A stretch of DNA of 32,776 nucleotides from Alloascoidea africana (Eukaryota; Ascomycota; Alloascoideomycetes; Alloascoideales; Alloascoideaceae): the NCBI GenBank assembly GCA_030581615.1, contig JAKTTT010000107.1, forward strand, positions 1-32,776. The letters run 5' to 3'. How positions within the stretch are numbered: the first letter of the stretch is position 1; every line of letters starts with the position of its first letter. The position numbers were made by a program, and so were the translations under genes. Of this stretch, positions 10,078-20,752 are shown piece by piece. A model generated the notes under the pieces. The model had not been told where the DNA came from and made no database searches. It saw only the letters and a program-made list of their open reading frames with translations.

Positions 10078-11165
10078 GATAAAGATGTTCCGCCCATTAT
10101 TGGCAGGGTAACCTGAGATCTAATTGGATTGTGACAAAGGTAACTCTTTCTAACAGATTGAGTTCACTAATGTGCTAGGCTCTGTTTTTTCCAGTAACCC
10201 CAATACACGTTTTACTATTTGACTAATAGACAAAGTTAGTCGAGGTTAACTTTTTCAGCAAGACAGTCGTATATTTCCTGAACGAAGATAAGAACAATTC
10301 AAAGGTTGTACCCTCGTATTGAGTACCAAGTGGAATCTACCATTAGCAAGGTAAGGTTTAAATAGCGTACTAGAGCTTTCTTCAGCTGGGTTCTTCACAC
10401 AATAAATAATTCAGTTTGATAGATTACATGCAGCAGTGTACCATATTAGGAGAGTTTTTGAGGAATAAAAAATGACCTCCTCTTGGAATCTTTCTGCTTT
10501 AAATGTAAACCCATCCAGATAGGATGCTTTCCAGTTCAAAATTTCCAGAATGGTATCGACTACCAAGGTTGTCTTCAGAAGCTCACAGTTGAGCAGAGAA
10601 CCACCAAAAAGAAGTATGCTATTATTTTGAAGTTTGTTAGAGTTTTATTTTTGTGAAGCTCTCTTGGCAGAGGGTAAAAAATGACAGTTCCTGCTCCACT
10701 ATGATTCAAAGATTCTGAGAAACGTTCACCGGAATCTAGCACAATATGAAGTAAAAGCGTTTGGAGGAACTACTAGGAACTAGTGTCCGCGCTTATGAAA
10801 ACACATCTGACTAGCACATAAAAGCATGAGCGGAAAGTAATTGCTACTTCTTTCAAAAAAATTAGAACGGCTTCACATCCTTGGCCATAATTACAGAATC
10901 CAGAAAACTCAACAATAGCTTACTACATAAAGAATTTAAATCCCAGTCAAAAACTTAAGTAACAAAGAAAAAAAATATTGCCACCTGAGAACTATTTCAG
11001 AACCAAGATCAGTTTTGGATATAATGCTTACTGATAATGTGCCTAACTGAACCCAATCCAAAAGGAATAGAAAGAAACATCTTAAAACAATGGAGAAAGA
11101 GAATCACATATCGGATAGTTACTCACCAATAAAAATGTATACAAAAATCTTTTGATTAATATTAA
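10078..11165. other. Intergenic region between RGD2 3' end and MRL1-like 5' end
   Basis: About 1.1 kb upstream of the MRL1-like gene, so it should hold that gene's promoter and the RGD2 3' UTR. I see no coding signal, RNA gene or clear repeat in it. Confidence 0.6.
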
Positions 11166-14100
11166 TCAGTCGATTACAATAGTATCTCGCGAGTGGCGCT
11201 GATCTCCAGATTTGGTTGATCGCTCGGGACTTTTGGTTCTATATTTCCCAGATCTCTTCAGGCTGATTAGGTTATTTCCTTTACTATTAGTGATTCTTCT
11301 TGCAGAAGAAGAAGAAGAAGAAGAAGAAGATGCCGATTTAGTTGGCGATTTGATTTCGCCAGTAGAAGTATTCACCAGTAATATTTTCCCATTTGCATCT
11401 ACATTCGGGGTTAGAAAGTAAGATTTCTTCTTTGGTGACAGTTGGGATGTTTTTGAAGGTTCTTCGGAAGTGTCATATGTGGCATAACTTGTTTTAGATT
11501 TAATTGAGGCTTCAGGTTTAGCGATCGAAGAATCTTCTGTGCCAGAGATGTCGCTGTGACCGTCACTACCGGACCTGATTGAGGATCCAATTGAATTTGC
11601 CGAGACGAATGATTCAGTTGATTCATTCATACCAGTTCTCGCCAGTGGATCTATATTTTCTTTCCTTTCTCGCCTTGTATCCAATTTCGAACGTGAGTCT
11701 TTACTTTGATCAAGAGGTATACGGTTCAATTCCTTTGGTCGGTCTTGCGTTGAAGATAGGGTTGCTCCAGACATTGACTTTGCTGGTTTATGAGAATAGT
11801 CAGTACACATAGATATCTTCCCGATAGATGGTTGTGAAAATCTCTTTGTATCCTGTCTCTGATATTGTTGATTTTTTCCTGCGGTACTGACTGCTTCTTT
11901 TAATCTAGCTTGTAAAGCGGCAACTCGCCCAACCCCATCGTTGTTCTTTGCTGAGGAAGTAGAAAGTCCACGGTCTTTGGTAGCAGTGTTGGGAGTTGTA
12001 TCATCCTCAGGAGTGGTATCATCTCTCTGATCAACTGGAAAGTCATCTACAAGTGCCGACATATTTTGGGAGAGTTTTTGGTGAGACAAATCTTCGGCTT
12101 TCACGTTCGAAAAAATGGTCCTGTTCACTGCCGGTAGCTGATTTCCCCTGCCGATAGTTGGGACTCGAGAAGCGGTTCTAGATGAACCCTTTCTTCTCAG
12201 CTCTGAAAAGATAACTTCTCTATAGTTAATCAAATCAATAAACAATTTAGTAGCATGCCTATCTCCCATGCTAGTATTGCTTTGGGCCTTTGGCCTGAGA
12301 ATGCATATAGCCATTTCCTGGGCAATTACATTCTTAAACGCATCTTCAAAAGTTTTATTTTGATGTGTATCCTGAGAATTGCCTGCTTGACTCACGGCAC
12401 TGTCAGCAGTAGGTAGCTTTAAAATACTCAAAAGTCTCGTGAAATGTTTTGCAAGTGAGTCCAAAGTGGCAATAGAGCACTTTGGTAATTCTGCCAGTGT
12501 ATTTTTAATGGCAGATAGGCGCATTGAAGTCTGCTCCGTGCTAAAATTAGCCGCATAACTTCCATCAGAGTACTCGGTATAGATGGTTTTGAACACATCA
12601 TATAAATGGCAAGGAATCAAAGAGTCCGGAAGTTCCAAAAGATACAACTTAAGGACACTTGCGACAACAACAGGATTATAGTGCTCCAATATATCTTTCG
12701 TAATAGGATCGCCTGTGTTCAAGTCTTTTCTCAGCATATGTATTAGCTTCAGTTTGGGTTGTAGGGTCCAGACGCTTTGTCTTATATCATCGTTCTCCAT
12801 TAAAGGATAAACACTATCCATATAACTTAAAATTCCAGAAACTACCAAGGGAACATTCTTGCGATCTTCGCGGCACCTTGATTCCAAATCGACTCCAAAA
12901 ACGTTGTTAGGTTCTGACCTGTAATAGTTATCATAAACAACGACTTTTGGAACAAAAAATCCGGTGCGATAGTTTTGCAACAGGAATGACAAATCGTTCT
13001 CAGGTTTGATTGTCTCTTCATAGAGCATTATTTTGTCCATGACAGCGGTTAAACTTGATATCTTGTTGCCGATAGCAGCAGAAAAGTCTAGGACAGCCTG
13101 TTTTAAAGCCTTCATGCGGTCCAATTCGCACGTTTCCATGAAAATCAAATGCTCAGAAATTGTTTCTTCTAAAACACATCTAGTTTCATCCAACTTTATT
13201 ACCTCATCTTCGTACTTGTCTTGAAGCTCCGACACTTCACGAGTCAGTTTCTGTAAGACAGTTTCTTGAGAGTTGTATTTTTTGTTCATCATTTCATCAA
13301 TAAACGTTCCAACAGTTGCTATCTCAGCAGGCCGCCCAGCTGCCATGAAAGATTGGTTTTTCCACTGATAAAATAATTGCGAGCTATTGGCAAAGCTGTT
13401 ACCAACTTGTCCTACCAGCCTCAAGTAATTCATGTTCACTAAATCTTGTCCAAAGCTTTCTGCTGCTTCAATTCGGTTCAAGTCAAAATTATGTTGGATC
13501 CAGGTCATTATGCTCAAGCCTGTCGATACATTTTCGTAAGTTCCCAGAATCGGCACTTTATGGGATTGCCTTGGGATTTCGTCCAGCATTGACTGAAACA
13601 GTCCTTTCAGTGTTTTGGAATCAAAGTCAATACCTCCAATCGTTGTGATTTGATTCTCTGTCTCCAAATCCTCATCATCTGACTCGTCCTGTTGTGGTTG
13701 TCCTTGTATATCACGGTCAATCGGAATTGTGCTTTCCGTGGTTGAAGCTGAGATTGCATCTTCTGAGGATACTTCTGTCTGAGAAGAAGATTGCAGCTTT
13801 TCCTCATCCAAAAGCCTGCACTTATTGAAGTACTTCTTTCTGGCTTTTTCCGTATTACTGAATGCCTTCTCGTACTTTTTAAGTCCTGCCTTGAGGGTCG
13901 CTGACGAAAACTCGATTCGCTGACGATGCTGTACCGCCCACTGTGAAAAAGGTTCAACCACCAATGAACGGATCGACATGGCTATCTGGGAGTGAAACTT
14001 CCCTTCTATTTTCATCTCGCCAGTAACTCCTTCAAAAGCCCTTTTCAAACTTGCTCCATCGTCTTTCCCAAAGCCCGTTGCACGAGGCGGTGTATGCGAT

Positions 14101-14471
14101 GAAGATATGCCATTTAGAATATCACCGTATTTAGACTCTGCGTCCATCCGGGACACAAACAACGATAGAAATTCGTCGTTTTCAGCACATCCTTGAAAAA
14201 GTTTGTTGTAGAGAACATCGAGGCCTAATGTTTAAAGATGAGGAGAAGATTTTTTGGGGGGTGGTGGTTAATAGAGTACCTTTTTCTAAGGATCAACGAT
14301 CTATTGATGCAAGGGAAAAGGTAAACAAATAGACATTGCCTATCAGGAGTTCTGTGGGGGCCCAGCTTCACTTTTCAGTGGTAGGGGAGACATAAGTACT
14401 TTTTTAGAATCAAACAATTACCTACCAGAAGAGTAGTCCGAGGACCAAAAGCTATGAAGAAAGGTTGCCAT
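11166..14471 (-). CDS. RGD2: Rho GTPase-activating protein with F-BAR and DEP domains (Rgd2-type), two exons
   Basis: Predicted 1034-residue regulator of Cdc42/Rho-type GTPases at the plasma membrane. Exon 1 (14471-14426) encodes MATFLHSFWSSDYSS plus one base; exon 2 (14224-11166) continues LDVLYNKLFQGCAENDEF, restoring the conserved F-BAR start, and total length is in frame. Domain order: first F-BAR half (1-160), acidic insert, DEP (about 221-306), second F-BAR half with coiled coil (about 333-416), RhoGAP (about 456-690), then a long Ser/Lys-rich disordered tail with a serine run coded by a GAA/TTC microsatellite. The DEP-within-F-BAR layout is typical of fungal Rgd2. S. cerevisiae Rgd2 is shorter (714 residues); the extra length is mainly the tail. 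The place of the usual RhoGAP arginine finger reads SVWTLQ, without Arg, while the LK...LP motif is present. Shares a divergent promoter with the Rdx gene. Confidence 0.9.
11303..11330. repeat. GAA microsatellite coding a serine run in RGD2
   Basis: About nine uninterrupted GAA triplets on the + strand (TTC/TCT on the coding strand) produce the poly-Ser stretch near the C-terminus of the Rgd2-type protein. Likely length-variable between strains. Confidence 0.85.
14225..14425 (-). other. Intron of the RGD2-type gene
   Basis: Donor GTAGGT at 14425, acceptor ATTAG ending at 14225; 201 bp, phase 1. A clear CTAAC branch is not visible; TATTAAC and TTTAAAC near the acceptor are candidates. Support is protein continuity across the junction (DYSSG-LDVLYNK), which matches the conserved N-terminus of F-BAR proteins. 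Confidence 0.82.
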
Positions 14472-14677
14472 AATACCTCTGCTAATCGAAGTTGGATGCA
14501 ATTCTGATAGACATCTGGCAAGAACCACTCTGTTTTCACACTCGCGATGGAAGGAGATGGTCACGTGCCTTGATTGGGTCAACCCCGGGTAACAGAGATT
14601 TGGGATTGAAGTAACCGGAAAATGCGTACACACTGTACTTTCTCGCTTACCTTTGAGGTTCGCTTCAGAGTCGATAC
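14472..14677. promoter_or_regulatory. Divergent promoter of RGD2 and the Rdx-family gene
   Basis: Only 206 bp separate the two start codons. The interval contains CACGTG (14562-14567), the Cbf1/E-box core, and CGGGTAA (14586-14592), the reverse of the Reb1-type consensus TTACCCG, about 20 bp apart. Reb1-like factors are known to open such shared promoters in yeasts; use here is inferred. Confidence 0.6.
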
Positions 14678-15157
14678 ATGGAAAATAAGCTACCAGCATT
14701 TCAAGATATGAGCAACCAAATTATGACCTCTATAAGCTATCCTCGAGTGTCTATATCTTATTGCCAGCGATGTAAATGGAATCTCAGAGCGTCTTGGTAC
14801 CAGCAGGAACTGCTCTCAACATTTGGGTCTGATTTGGGAGAAGTTGCGCTCTCTGCCTCCGCCGTTGCCGGTACATTTCTTGTAGTAGGAAAGAAAGATG
14901 AGTCTTCTGAAGAGGTGGTTTTATGGGAGAGAAGAGCAGATGGTGGGTTTCCAGATGCTAAGATTCTCAAACAGAGGGTAAGATCTGCGTTCTTTCCGGA
15001 GAAGGATTTGGGCCATTCGGATAGCAACAGCAGGTCAGCAGAGAAAAGAAATGTCGATAGTGCTACTGGTCTAGTCACTATTGATCCAAAGAATAATGAA
15101 AACGGCGTCGTTGAAATTACTTTGGCTGAGACCAAATGTGTAGATTGTGCAAAGTGA
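14678..15157 (+). CDS. Rdx/SelW-SelT-SelH-family thioredoxin-fold protein
   Basis: 159-residue single-exon protein. PRVSISYCQRCKWNLRASWY, then QELLSTFGSDLGEVAL and the segment VVLWERRADGGFPDAKILKQRVR, are the hallmarks of the Rdx family (Pfam PF10262) as found in filamentous fungi. The redox motif is Cys-Gln-Arg-Cys at residues 29-32, where animal SelW/SelH have Cys-X-X-Sec; the Sec position is Cys here, as expected for a fungus. The C-terminal third is polar and ends in Cys-Val-Asp-Cys, a second CxxC-like pair. A cytosolic redox role is inferred from the fold; the substrate is unknown. The ATG at 14678 is the first in frame and suits the fold start. An internal Met at residue 11 is a possible alternative. 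Confidence 0.88.
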   Translation: MENKLPAFQDMSNQIMTSISYPRVSISYCQRCKWNLRASWYQQELLSTFGSDLGEVALSASAVAGTFLVVGKKDESSEEVVLWERRADGGFPDAKILKQRVRSAFFPEKDLGHSDSNSRSAEKRNVDSATGLVTIDPKNNENGVVEITLAETKCVDCAK

Positions 15158-18100
15158 AAATGCTATCTCTTTATGATATTGAAGAAATGGCGACTCAAAC
15201 GCCACCCTGATTTCTTTTATTATGATACACAGAAGTGGAGCTGTCATCCTTGTTTTTGGAGCAAAGCCATTCCCATTGTTCTGACGGTTCCATTTTAGCG
15301 GCGTATAGAGCGCTTTGTAATCATAAGTTTATGATAACCTTTGAAGCAGAATGAACTTGATCAGCTTGGGGACCATCTTTTGCAAACAGCGTTCTAGATG
15401 CCGAGAGGTCACTAGTCTTGTTTTCTCAAGTGGTATTTAGCATTGTTTCGCAAAGAGGGATGTATAGACAGTGTTCAGTATCCGAAGATGTGAATATTAA
15501 TTACTTGCTGTTCTCTAAAGCACACGCCTTTTGTTCTCATTTAGCCTGAGGGCCTTAGCTATCCACTTCAACAAACAGGCATAGTTTGAAAGCTGTTGAA
15601 AGCTATCATACTGGCTTTGTTGTCAGTTGCTCACTCGTATTAAAGCTTTAACCTATTTTATTGTGAAAGCATTGGAATTGTGAAAGGGATCTAATGAAGG
15701 AAGAAGTTCTTCAACAAAATTCTTGGAGAGATTTTGATGGTTCTGGCACAGAATGACCTGCTGATTTTACTTTTATTTGGGAATGGCCAGTTTTTGGTTA
15801 TTCTACTCACTTCGCTGACCTTGACTACAACCACTAACATCCAGGGACACTCTTCCCTCGAAATGTAGAAAGAGTATTGTCCCAAGCTGAGGATTATAAC
15901 TACCAAGAGCATCAGGACGTGTATTGATTAACACTGGATATACAACTGGCTATTTCATACAAACCTTGTCCCCCAGGAGCTTGTTCTCTTCCAAGAGCAG
16001 TAAAAGCGCTTAATGTATAGGCTATCGAGTGTAACAACTCAAAGATTGTCCTTAAGCTGTCTTGTCACTCGTTGCTAAGACATTCTAGGTATGAAGTATG
16101 AAAGAAGAGTTTATAACAACTTGTAGGTTCCAGAGCAAAGAAATTCTGGAGTCGCCTGGATTTTACCAGCTACCATTCACGAAACTTGGGTCTTATATGG
16201 ATGAAGGGAGTCAACATTATGGCTTGAGCTTGCTTCTAGTTAATGAATATTGTAATGGTCTTTGATGCCTACCATGATAGGCTATTAAATCTTGGCTTTC
16301 CTGTCCACAAGCGAGTTGAACTACATGCCAATAAGTGTGTGATTGGTGAGTTTTGTTCCTTCAGAACCGTTACATGAGTTATGCCTCGGTTTTCTACGGT
16401 CTCTATCAGACTTTTGAGTTTTTTTATTCTTCTTTCTCATCCCGATCAATTATCAACTATCTCTCTCTGAGAATTGCCCCTCTAAGGTCATCTCCACCTG
16501 GTCATATGTATGACAGTCTATGGGAAATGGCAACTCTACATAACTTCTACTTTGAGCGTAGGGAGTAGATTGCGGTTTTCTCCACAGACACACCCTTTTT
16601 GGTGTGGTTCGTTACCGCCTAGAGGGTGAAGAATCTCGCTCTGATCTCTAGCTACGGGATTCAAAAGTTGTGCGGATCTCCAGATTGCCAAACCCGGGGA
16701 ACTATTTAGACCATTTAGATTATACCTGGAAAATTCATCTTCCTGCAGTTGCTTTCTCCATGCTGCTGAAAATCTTTTCGTGGGAGGAGATGGTGGTGTT
16801 TGCCACACTGAGAGAACACATAGGATGACCTCAAATGGTTGTGTCACGCATCCCTAGAGAACCAAAACCATGAAAGACCCTGTAGGAATGGCTGACCATA
16901 TCGAACTACAATTTACTTTTTGGGAAGTTGCTTCCTTTTTTGTCTAAGGCCTGGGGGTGTGAATGTGTAGGTTTTAGAAGTGATATCGGCATGCTACAGA
17001 TAGATCTAGTTATTCTTGTGTTTAAAGCGAATTTAAACATTGAACTTACTAATGTATCATCAGCTCGTCCAACTATTGATTTTACTTCGTCCTAAATAGA
17101 TCCTGAATTCCGAGAAATCTCCTTGTCTTTTGAAACGACACTTGAGACAGGTGGGGGTCAGAATGCTTTGAACATTAAAGTATAAAAGTTTGCAAGGGAA
17201 AAAAATTGTGAGTTTTTTTGCGTCAAAGTTCGTTCAAGCCATTGCTGTTTTCTTGAAAATTGCCACTGGATTGAGTATGTTATTTTTAAAAAACTGTGCG
17301 CCTTTTCTTGAGCCAACGGGGTATAGAAATTTCTTTGAAAACTTCTACAAAAATGTTCTGCTAAGCATCATTTGAATGAATGATATTCATCGACTGGTCA
17401 ATGGGAAAATTCAGAGTCATTAATGACAGGAAAGAGTATTTGACTTCGATTCAAAAACACTGGTCTCTACTGTAATTAGCAAATATGTTGGGATGGATGC
17501 TATGCAAACTTCAGACAAGCCATGAACCAGTAGTAAAAAAAAAAGATAATCAAATCTTAGCCAACAAACTTACTCAAAGTTAAGGGTAGGTGATCATACC
17601 TTCTGGAAAAGTTCAGCTTCGTTCTCCTCATAAAAAGGTGGCAGAGACACTATTGGACCACTCTAAATCAACAGAACAAGGCTAAGTAAATAACCTCAGA
17701 CATGGAAATTCAGTTGTATCAAGAGAAAAATTCTAGTTCTACAATTAGAATTAAAGGGAAGTTCCCAAGAAGGTTTTTAAATGTGGATTTCCTGAAGCGC
17801 TTGGTGAGATCATTGAAAACATCAAAGTCGCCTTTGAGACAAGCTCCAGAAAGACATAGGAGAGAAGCCATCGGGAGACGAACCTTCCATCTTCGAAATT
17901 TTAAGGCTTAACAATGCTTACTTTTATAGCCTGATTGGACCCGTTAATTGTAGGTATGCGAACCATTGAAAGAGTCAGAAACACTCATGATAGTGCTTGC
18001 AAAAGTGGAGATACACATGAGTTAATGGAAAGTTGAGCGCTTCTATTTTCTAGATGTCATGTGTAGAATCAACAATCCCATGCTAATCTCCACCGACACT

Positions 18101-18958
18101 TTTTTATACACTTGGAAATCCAAGTTCTATATTTGTAGTTTTGTAAAAGACGGGTCGCTGTCTCATGTCTACTCTCTACAGGTACCAGGCCTTTGAGCAC
18201 CATTTACAGTGAAACAGTCCAGAACAAGGTTGAGAGCTGTTAGACAAATTATCTGATTTGATTCTCTTTCCTATATATACCACATTGCAACGAGACTATT
18301 AACTTAGTTTGATCTTTCTCACTCACTATAGACCTTTGCCAGTCACCATAGTCCAGTAAACTTTGTCGCTCCTACCCCTTTGGTGTCTTAACAACAACAT
18401 TAGTCTTGATAGATCATTGCTCCTTTGACCTGACCAATATCTTATTTCCTGTAGTTATTCCCACGAAGTGGCTTACTGATTTCTATAATGATTCATTAAT
18501 GCCAGGGCTGTCTAGTAACACAATAAGCTGCTTTAAGAACCTTCCAAATCTTTTCAAGAATCTAGAAGAAATGATTTTTCCCGTCTAATAAATTTTTGAA
18601 AATGCTTTTTGTTTTGTTCATAATCAAGCTGCAGTTTGAAGAATTGAAGGGTAGCAAACCTCAATCAGTACAAATACCCTTTGACCAATCTGAAATCTGC
18701 ACTCCAACTTTTGCATGCTTGACGTTTTTAGGTAATTTTGCCACCCCTAAAACCTTCTTTAGTATATGCGAAGTAGAGATGATATACTAAAGATTGTAGA
18801 ATAATATTATACACATCAGAATTATCAGGGTAGAAAAGCATGGTAACACACACCAGAATTTTTTCTTTTTACTGAAGCTCATGCACCTTTGAATCTTTTT
18901 GGTTTATCTTACTCAATCAAATGCTTGTGAACTTAGATATAGCTTTGTACAGAGGAAG
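15158..18958. other. 3.8-kb region without a recognisable gene
   Basis: No open frame exceeds about 100 codons, and those present (for example 16536-16847 on the minus strand) match nothing I know. There are scattered faint echoes of copia Gag or protease around 15350-15960, too weak to call. A TATA-like CTATATATACC lies near 18270. It may be decayed transposon sequence, or house an unannotated non-coding transcript. Confidence 0.5.
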
Positions 18959-20413
18959 CTAATCAAGACAATTCCAGCCATCTTCTGTAACAACATAGCA
19001 GAGACTACTTCCAAGAGTACTCAAACTTTCAGCTACGCCAAACATTTCTTTAAATTTCTTTTGGCAAGCGGTGCTTGTGAACCTTTTGTTCTGCATGCTG
19101 GTCAACTCGCTTGATATATACTTCCATTTTGCACGCTCTCCTATTTCCAGTAGATTCCGAAGTGATTTCAAATCTTCGTCACTCCAAGTTGAAATTTTTG
19201 AATCGAGTGGGGCAGAGGGGGCAGATATTCTGGTGTCTACAGATTTGGTGCGGGTGTGCCGCGTTTGATTTTTCACAATTGGCGGTAGCAAGGCACCAGA
19301 GCGATGGGGACTGGATACGCTGGCAGGTATCATTAGTTTTGGATCAGAGGTTTGTTTCTCTGATATTACATTTACGTCTGGATGGTGGTAGTCAGTGGTA
19401 GTAGGAGAGGAAGACAAGAACCGATTGCCATTACTTGATGATACAGTTTTATCGCCAACATCATTGACAGTACGTCTGCTTTCTTGTTGTTGATTGTACA
19501 CATTCGATTCGTTATTGTTACGTTGTGCAATCAAGGTGTTGTGGCGCTGCCTCACAGCGCTCGGAGTTATGCTGGTTAATTGAGAAATGGCTTCCCATGA
19601 TTTGCCCTCTGCTCTCAGTCTCAAGATGTCACCATCTTGCTGGGGGGAAAAAGCTCTGCTTTTCTGTCTTTTTTTCTTTGGTGATTGTTCAGGTTTGTCC
19701 TCTCGCAGTCGTTTCTCTGTTAAACGGCCAGGGCTTTGGTGAACAGTTTTAAATAACGGGGCATTAGGAGATGTATGGGTGCTTGACAGGACATTTTCAG
19801 GGGAAGGAAGAGTTTTAGTGGTAGAAGAAGAGGTCGGTTCAGAGACGTGGGAATTTGGAGGAGGAGGAGGAGGAGGAGGAGGAGTTCCTGCTAAGCCTCC
19901 AGCACTGGGTTTAGGAGTGGCATTACCAGAGGCCGTCGATGGTATGCTAGATGAAGATGTGGAAGAGGAAGTGGAAGACGTTGACGAGCAGGGGTTTGAC
20001 GCGATCTTGTACTGAGAAGGCACATAGTAAGAACCATAAACAGGCTCTGGATATTGGTGATGGGAAGGAGGGCCCGAGACGGGGTTGTTTCCCGAAACGA
20101 GATGTTGCTGTTGATATCTGTCTACAAGGAAGAGGCTGGAGGGCAAGCCGGGAGAGGAATTCCCGGCGGTGGCATGGATCAGATGGCCAGGGTAGAAGCT
20201 GGGCTGGGGGTAGGCGTCCTGGGGAAGGTAACGAAAGTCGTTACTGGGGGTGGCAGCACTGTTTGCCAGACGCTGGCTTTGGGCTTGGGCTTGGGCTTGG
20301 GCTTGGGCTTGGGTCTGGGTCTGGTCCTGGACGTGAGCCTGGCTCTGGCGGTGCTGTGGGAGGTGAGAGTTCGGGTAACGGTGGAGGGGCTGATTGGGGT
20401 GGAAGTAGTTCAT
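18959..20413 (-). CDS. Myb/SANT-like DNA-binding protein, probable transcription regulator
   Basis: 484 residues from the first ATG (20413); the open frame extends upstream only without an ATG. A low-complexity N-terminus carries a Gln-Ala run (about 32-47), Ser runs (143-158) and nine prolines (178-186). A basic KKKRQK segment (about 246-251), a likely nuclear signal, precedes a Myb-like helix-turn-helix repeat (about 253-297; FSPQQDGDILRLRAEGKSWEAIS). A second, more SANT-like repeat is near the C-terminus (about 409-457; STWSDEDLKSLRNLLEIGERAKWKYIS). The two repeats are split by an unusually long spacer of about 110 polar residues. Such architecture suits a fungal transcription factor, but I cannot assign an orthologue or targets. 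A very long repeat-rich upstream region separates it from the CLG1-like gene. Confidence 0.8.
   Translation of the reverse strand: MNYFHPNQPLHRYPNSHLPQHRQSQAHVQDQTQTQAQAQAQAQAQSQRLANSAATPSNDFRYLPQDAYPQPSFYPGHLIHATAGNSSPGLPSSLFLVDRYQQQHLVSGNNPVSGPPSHHQYPEPVYGSYYVPSQYKIASNPCSSTSSTSSSTSSSSIPSTASGNATPKPSAGGLAGTPPPPPPPPPNSHVSEPTSSSTTKTLPSPENVLSSTHTSPNAPLFKTVHQSPGRLTEKRLREDKPEQSPKKKRQKSRAFSPQQDGDILRLRAEGKSWEAISQLTSITPSAVRQRHNTLIAQRNNNESNVYNQQQESRRTVNDVGDKTVSSSNGNRFLSSSPTTTDYHHPDVNVISEKQTSDPKLMIPASVSSPHRSGALLPPIVKNQTRHTRTKSVDTRISAPSAPLDSKISTWSDEDLKSLRNLLEIGERAKWKYISSELTSMQNKRFTSTACQKKFKEMFGVAESLSTLGSSLCYVVTEDGWNCLD
19857..19884. repeat. GGA/CCT microsatellite coding poly-proline in the Myb-like gene
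   Basis: About nine GGA triplets on the + strand encode the proline run GTPPPPPPPPPNSH in the Myb-like protein. Confidence 0.85.
20276..20318. repeat. GGGCTT hexamer array coding Gln-Ala repeats
   Basis: Six or so copies of GGGCTT on the + strand, with diverged flanking copies, encode the alternating Gln-Ala stretch near the N-terminus of the Myb-like protein. Hexamer arrays like this change length without shifting the frame. Confidence 0.85.
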
Positions 20414-20534
20414 GGCGGTGGAGATATTAAAAGTTGGGGGGAGAAGGTGAAGAGGAAGCGGATTTGCCACCGCTTATAGCCTTATATCGCTGCAGCCGGG
20501 CCTCCACGCCCACGCCCGGGTCACGGGCCCGCGG

Positions 20535-20553
20535 CGAGGATCGCTGATCCTCG
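20535..20553. repeat. Short perfect hairpin in the GC-rich leader of the Myb-like gene
   Basis: CGAGGATC (20535-20542) pairs with GATCCTCG (20546-20553) around a 3-nt loop, next to the 20-bp minisatellite and about 120 bp upstream of the Myb-like start codon. Confidence 0.6.
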
Positions 20554-20560
20554 AGCTGAA

Positions 20561-20631
20561 GGGCAGAGCCAGCGGGCAAAGAGCAGAGCCAGCGGGCAAG
20601 GGGCAGAGCCAGAGGGCAGAGCCAGGGCGTG
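20561..20631. repeat. 20-bp GC-rich minisatellite
   Basis: Three units of 20 bp (20561, 20581, 20601) built on GGGCAGAGCCAGCGGGCAAA, plus a partial fourth. It lies 150-220 bp upstream of the Myb-like start codon, in its probable promoter or 5' leader. Confidence 0.85.
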
Positions 20632-20727
20632 TTCTGTGGGCACGGTGTGGGCACGGTGTGCTCGAAGGGCCTCGTCTGGAGACTTGCTCGGTGTCGATGG
20701 CTCTATGGCAAGCGCCCAGCGATTTTT

Positions 20728-20752
20728 CGCTTTTGCGCTTTTGCGCTTTTGC
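20728..20752. repeat. 8-bp tandem repeat (CGCTTTTG)
   Basis: Three copies of CGCTTTTG in tandem within the Myb-CLG1 intergenic region. Confidence 0.8.

Noticed and set aside
16536-16847. 103-codon minus-strand frame
   Set aside because: No family motif, no promoter or splice context; insufficient to call a gene.
20276-20318. CRISPR-like regular repeats
   Set aside because: Simple hexamer array without spacers; no CRISPR expected in a eukaryote.
20054-20479. 141-codon plus-strand frame with Gly-Leu repeats
   Set aside because: Antisense of the Gln-Ala hexamer array in the Myb-like gene.
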